Shown here in pieces: positions 60,287-64,000 of a DNA stretch of 64,000 nucleotides. Numbering within the stretch: the stretch's first letter is position 1; every line of letters starts with the position of its first letter. A program made the position numbers and the translations under genes. The notes beneath the pieces are model-generated. The model worked only from the letters and a program-made list of their open reading frames with translations, searched no databases and had not been told where the DNA came from. Source of the stretch: R-RK-3 sp031399085 (GTDB lineage: Bacteria > Pseudomonadota > Alphaproteobacteria > Rhizobiales > Rhodomicrobiaceae); contig JANNOQ010000045.1 of NCBI GenBank assembly GCA_031399085.1, positions 1 to 64,000 of the forward strand, in the 5' to 3' direction.

Positions 60287-62709
60287 CAGGCGCGGATGTC
60301 TCCGCCCGTCGCCTTTTTCACCTCGGCGACGATCCGCGCTGAGACGGCCTCGATCTCGCCGTCGGTCAGGGTTTTTTCGCGCGGCTGCAACGTCACTTCG
60401 ATGGCGAGCGACTTTTTGCCCTCGCCAAGCCCCGCGCCCTCAAAGACGTCGAACACCGACACGCTGCTGATGAGCCCCTTATCCGCGCCTTGCGCCGCGC
60501 GGATGACATCGCCCGCGAGCACGTCGCAGGCCAGCAGAAAGGCGAAATCGCGCCGCACTGGCTGAAGGTCGGCGAGGTCGAGCGGCGGCTTTGCGCTGCC
60601 CTTGCGGCGCGAGGCGGGGATCGCCTCAAGGAAGAGTTCAAAGGCGGTGGCAGGGCCGTCCAAATCCATGGCGTTCAGCGTTTGAGGATGAAGCTCACCG
60701 AAATGGCCGAGCACGTTTTTGGGGCCGAGTTGGAAAATACCGGAGCGTCCCGGGTGATACCAGCCTGGCGCGGCGCGCCCGATTTGCAGCTTGGCAGGGT
60801 CGAGGCCGAGCGCTGAGAGTACCGCCAGCGCATCGGCTTTGGCGTCGAAAACGTCAATCGGCTTTGCCGCGCCATCCCAATGGCGTCCGCCACCGGTTAA
60901 CTTCGCCTTGCCGACGCGAAGCCCGGCCGCCCCCATGAGCTGATCCTCGGGCCTGTCGCCGCGATAGATTTGCCCTGTCTCGAACAGCGCGATGTCGTTG
61001 AAGCCGCGATTGGCGTTCTGCCGCGCGGCCGAGATCAGCCCGGGCAGCAGGCTTGGCCGCATCAACGACATCTCGCTGGACATCGGATTGGCAAGTTCCA
61101 GCTCCGGTTGGCCGCCGCCGAACCGCTCGGCCTCAGGACGCGGAATGAATGACCATGTGACCGCCTCGACAAGGCCGCGTCCCGCCAGCACCCGCCGGGC
61201 GCGGCTGTTGCGCTTCTGGCCTTCTGTCATCAGCGGCCTGGAAACGCCGGTGGCGCGCCGCATCGGCGTCATGGGCACGTTGTCAACGCCGACAATGCGC
61301 ACCACCTCTTCCACCAGATCAGCGCTGCCGTGAATATCGGGCCGCCAGCTTGGTGCGCTGACGGCGAGCGCCTGACCGCCGCCCTCGACGGTGAAGCCGA
61401 GTTTCTTCAGCGTGCCGGTGATCTCCGCCGGCTTCAGCTTGAGGCCGCTGAGTTTTTCCACGCGGCCCGGATCGAATGCGATCACGGTCTTGGCATTAGG
61501 CTCCTTGCCCGCGATCTCAAGCTCGCCCGGCTCGCCGCCGCAAATCTCCAGGATCATCTTCGTCGCAAGATTGACGCCGGGCCGTGCCGATCGCGGATCG
61601 ATGCCGCGCTCGAAACGGTAGCGCGCATCCGAATGGATGCCGTGCTTGCGGCCGGTTCTGGCGGTGCGGACCGGATCGAAATAGGCGGACTCGATGAAGA
61701 CGTTCACCGTCGCCTCGGTGCAGCCGGTCGTCTCGCCACCCATGATGCCGCCAAAGCCGATGACGCGGTCCTTGTCGGCAATGACGCAGTCCGCCCCATC
61801 CGCCTCGTAGGTCTTGCCGTCCAGCGCGCGGAAGCTCTCGCCTTTTCGACCGAGCCGCGCTTCAATCCCGCCCACCACCTGATCCGCGTCATAAACATGC
61901 AAAGGGCGGCAGCGATCATAGGTGATGTAGTTCGTCACATCGACGAGCGCGTTAATGGGCCGCAGACCAATGGCACGCAGGCGCTGTTGCAGCCAGCCCG
62001 GCGAGGGGCCGTTCTTGACGCCCCGAATGGCGCGGCCCGCAAAGATCGGGCAGGCATCGGCGCTCGATGGTTGGAATGTGAGTGCGATTTTGATCGGACT
62101 TTTGAATTTGCCCTTGCCCGCAAAACCTTCGTCCTCCTTCTTCAGCTTGCCGAGGCCGACCGCCGCCAGATCGCGGGCGATGCCGCGCACGCCAAGACAG
62201 TCGGGCCGGTTCGGCGTGATGGAAATGTCAAAGACTGGGTCGCCGATGCCCATCACATCGACATAGCGCTCGCCGATATGGTCAGCGGCGCGGTCGGGCA
62301 ATTCGATGATCCCGGTATGCTCATTCGAGAGCTGCAATTCGCGCTCCGAGCATAGCATTCCCATCGACTCGACGCCGCGAATCTTGGCCTTGCCGAGCGT
62401 GAAATCCGTGCCCGGAATGTAGACGCCCGGCGCCGCGAAAACTCCGATCAGTCCCTCGCGGGCGTTCGGCGCGCCGCAGACGACCTGCACGACGCCCTTG
62501 CCCGTGTCGACCTTGCAAACCCGCAGCTTGTCGGCATCGGGGTGCTGAACCGCTTCGACCACGCGCGCGACGGTGAAATCCTTCAGCGTCTCGGCTGGGT
62601 TTTCGACGCTCTCCACTTCCAGGCCGCACTGGATCAGCCCGTCATGGATTTCAGCAACGGAAGCCTTGGTGTCGAGATGGTCTTTGAGCCAGTTCAGCGT
62701 GAATTTCAT
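60286..62709 (-). CDS. pheT: Phenylalanyl-tRNA synthetase beta chain
   Basis: An 807-residue tRNA synthetase subunit. N-terminal tRNA-binding OB fold (VARVVEAVQHPDADKLRVCKVDTGKG, about 50-75), B3/B4 editing domain (SITPNRPDCLGVRGIARDLAAV and the middle TGCTEATVNVFIESAYFDP), B5, the catalytic-like fold and a C-terminal FDX-ACB domain (FQL... PPLDLADLQPVRRDFAFLL...) fit the family in length and order. It works with pheS, 64 bases upstream. Confidence 0.97.
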   Translation of the reverse strand: MKFTLNWLKDHLDTKASVAEIHDGLIQCGLEVESVENPAETLKDFTVARVVEAVQHPDADKLRVCKVDTGKGVVQVVCGAPNAREGLIGVFAAPGVYIPGTDFTLGKAKIRGVESMGMLCSERELQLSNEHTGIIELPDRAADHIGERYVDVMGIGDPVFDISITPNRPDCLGVRGIARDLAAVGLGKLKKEDEGFAGKGKFKSPIKIALTFQPSSADACPIFAGRAIRGVKNGPSPGWLQQRLRAIGLRPINALVDVTNYITYDRCRPLHVYDADQVVGGIEARLGRKGESFRALDGKTYEADGADCVIADKDRVIGFGGIMGGETTGCTEATVNVFIESAYFDPVRTARTGRKHGIHSDARYRFERGIDPRSARPGVNLATKMILEICGGEPGELEIAGKEPNAKTVIAFDPGRVEKLSGLKLKPAEITGTLKKLGFTVEGGGQALAVSAPSWRPDIHGSADLVEEVVRIVGVDNVPMTPMRRATGVSRPLMTEGQKRNSRARRVLAGRGLVEAVTWSFIPRPEAERFGGGQPELELANPMSSEMSLMRPSLLPGLISAARQNANRGFNDIALFETGQIYRGDRPEDQLMGAAGLRVGKAKLTGGGRHWDGAAKPIDVFDAKADALAVLSALGLDPAKLQIGRAAPGWYHPGRSGIFQLGPKNVLGHFGELHPQTLNAMDLDGPATAFELFLEAIPASRRKGSAKPPLDLADLQPVRRDFAFLLACDVLAGDVIRAAQGADKGLISSVSVFDVFEGAGLGEGKKSLAIEVTLQPREKTLTDGEIEAVSARIVAEVKKATGGDIRA

Positions 62710-62772
62710 GGAGTAGCTGTGCTTTATTCTTGAGTAGGAACGGGCGTTGCGCCGCCAAACCGCCTGCCAGCC

Positions 62773-63861
62773 TTAGGACGACAGCCCGCCGGCCAAGCTC
62801 GGCACGTCGAAGGGCAGGAAGCCGTAATGCTTCAGCCAGCGCAGGTCGGCGCCGAAGAAAGCGCGCAGATCGGGTATGCCATATTTCAGCATGGTCATGC
62901 GATCTATGCCGAAGCCAAAGGCGAAGCCTTGATATTTTTCGGGGTCGAGACCGCAGGCCGCGATGACATTGGGATGCACCATGCCGCTGCCGCCGATTTC
63001 CAGCCATTGCCCCGGCTTGCCGATCGCCTCCGCGCCGATATCGACCTCCATCGACGGTTCGGTGAACGGGAAATGCGACACGCGCAGGCGCACGCGCAAT
63101 TCGTCCACCTCGAAGAACGCCTTGCAGAATTCGGCAATCAGCCATTTGAGGTGGCCCATATGGGTCTCCTCATCGATGACCAGCGCCTCGATCTGATGGA
63201 ACATCGGCGTGTGCGTCTGGTCGCTGTCGCTGCGATAGACGCGGCCCGGCGCGATGATACGGATCGGCGGCTTCCGCGCCAGCATGGTGCGGATTTGCAC
63301 GGGGCTGGTATGGGTGCGCAGCAGGAGGCGCGAGCCGTCCGGCTTCGGGTTGAAAAAGAAGGTGTCGTGCTCCTGGCGCGCCGGGTGCTCGTCCGTGAAG
63401 TTCAGCTTGGTGAAATTGTAATCGTCCGTCTCGATATCGGGACCTTCGGCGATGGCAAATCCCAGATCGGCGAAGATCGCGGTGATCTCGTCCCAAACCT
63501 GGCTGAGCGGATGGATGCGGCCATCGGCTTGCGGTCCCGCCCGGACCGGCAGCGTGATGTCCGCGCGCTCGGTTTCGAGGCGCTTGGCCAGCGCCGCCTC
63601 TTGAAGAATTGCCTTGCGTGCATCCAGCGCGCCGCCGACATGATCCTTAACGGCATTGATGGCCTGGCCGAAACCGCGCCGTTCATCCGGCGGCAGGCGT
63701 CCGAGCGTTTTGAGAAGGCTCGTAACGCTGCCATTCTTGCCAAGCGCGCCGACCCGCAGATCCTCAAGCGCGGCTAGATCATCCGCATCGCCGATGCGAA
63801 CCAGAAGCTCTTGCTGAAGCTTTTTCAAATCGCTCTCTGATGCCGCCGCTACCGCATCCAT
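62773..63861 (-). CDS. pheS: Phenylalanyl-tRNA synthetase alpha chain
   Basis: A 362-residue class II synthetase subunit. Coiled N-terminus (SESDLKKLQQELLVRIGDADDLAALEDLR), motif 1 region GRIHPLSQVWDEITAIFADLGFAIAEGPDIETD, motif 2 FHQIEALVIDEETHMGHLK, and motif 3 GFAFGFGIDRMTMLKYGIPDLR are all present. ATG at 63861 with GGAGAGG upstream was chosen over a TTG at 63873. rplT usually lies upstream in this order, beyond the window. Confidence 0.97.
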   Translation of the reverse strand: MDAVAAASESDLKKLQQELLVRIGDADDLAALEDLRVGALGKNGSVTSLLKTLGRLPPDERRGFGQAINAVKDHVGGALDARKAILQEAALAKRLETERADITLPVRAGPQADGRIHPLSQVWDEITAIFADLGFAIAEGPDIETDDYNFTKLNFTDEHPARQEHDTFFFNPKPDGSRLLLRTHTSPVQIRTMLARKPPIRIIAPGRVYRSDSDQTHTPMFHQIEALVIDEETHMGHLKWLIAEFCKAFFEVDELRVRLRVSHFPFTEPSMEVDIGAEAIGKPGQWLEIGGSGMVHPNVIAACGLDPEKYQGFAFGFGIDRMTMLKYGIPDLRAFFGADLRWLKHYGFLPFDVPSLAGGLSS

Positions 63862-63873
63862 GAGCCTCTCCAA

Positions 63874-64000
63874 ATGATTTCACCGCCGCAACCCGACGGG
63901 TGGCTGACGGCGCTTGAACGCGGAAAACAACCCGGCCGCCCCAGACGCGACGCTCGCCTGCGATAAGGAAAAAGCCGTCAGGCTGCTTGAACGGCCGCCT
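63874..64000 (-). other. pheS upstream region
   Basis: The last 127 bases hold the pheS promoter area. On the minus strand GCCGT...ACGGCTTTTT at 63965-63990 could be the weak terminator of an upstream gene such as rplT, outside the window. Confidence 0.35.

Overview
The window looks like chromosome from an alphaproteobacterium of the order Hyphomicrobiales (Rhizobiales), possibly near Beijerinckiaceae or Methylocystaceae. The grounds are high GC, the gene order tig-clpP-clpX-lon, a ROSE-like leader in front of a small heat-shock gene, a PHA depolymerase, and dispersed palindromic repeats with the AAAACCGGTTTT core common in this order. This placement is inferred from gene content only. No prophage, insertion sequence, CRISPR array or rRNA was seen.

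Layout. 0-5.6 kb: protein quality control (lon, clpX, clpP, tig), where lon ends in a fold-back junction at about base 140. 5.6-12 kb: tRNA-Leu, cysteine synthase, a sulfurtransferase, a DUF2076 protein, a cassette of ECF sigma factor, anti-sigma factor and BI-1 protein, an EamA exporter and tRNA-Arg(CCU). 12-20.5 kb: a secreted nuclease-like protein, a DUF3494 (ice-binding type) autotransporter, an AEC carrier, two c-type cytochromes, TusA, ornithine decarboxylase and an agmatinase-like enzyme. 20.5-26.5 kb: DUF2277, AraC regulator, small secreted proteins, a GNAT, a histidine phosphatase-like protein, a PHA depolymerase and a secreted protein with a duplicated four-cysteine unit.

26.5-32.1 kb is the most interesting region: a guanidine-use operon. 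A sigma-54 type -24/-12 site lies directly before a ykkC/guanidine-I riboswitch. Then come a three-gene ABC importer, a ureohydrolase of the nickel-dependent guanidine hydrolase type, a membrane-anchored DM13 protein and a protein with an extremely His-rich N-terminus. A genomic palindromic repeat fills the loop of one riboswitch hairpin. The model is that nitrogen limitation switches on transcription, guanidine permits expression, the importer brings guanidine in, and the hydrolase releases ammonia and urea.

32-45.7 kb: GNAT, M3 oligopeptidase, Tex, CaiB-type CoA transferase, a peptidoglycan-binding secreted protein, tRNA-Arg(CCG) with an AT-richer methyltransferase gene beside it, a three-gene phosphorelay and an HxlR regulator. 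46-64 kb: uvrB, lrgAB, a membrane methyltransferase, an Lrp regulator, a CHAD protein, thiOSGE, a TorF-type outer-membrane protein, a lysophospholipase-like hydrolase, hsp20, two RNA methyltransferases and pheST.

All calls rest on reading the sequence and translations; no database search was run.
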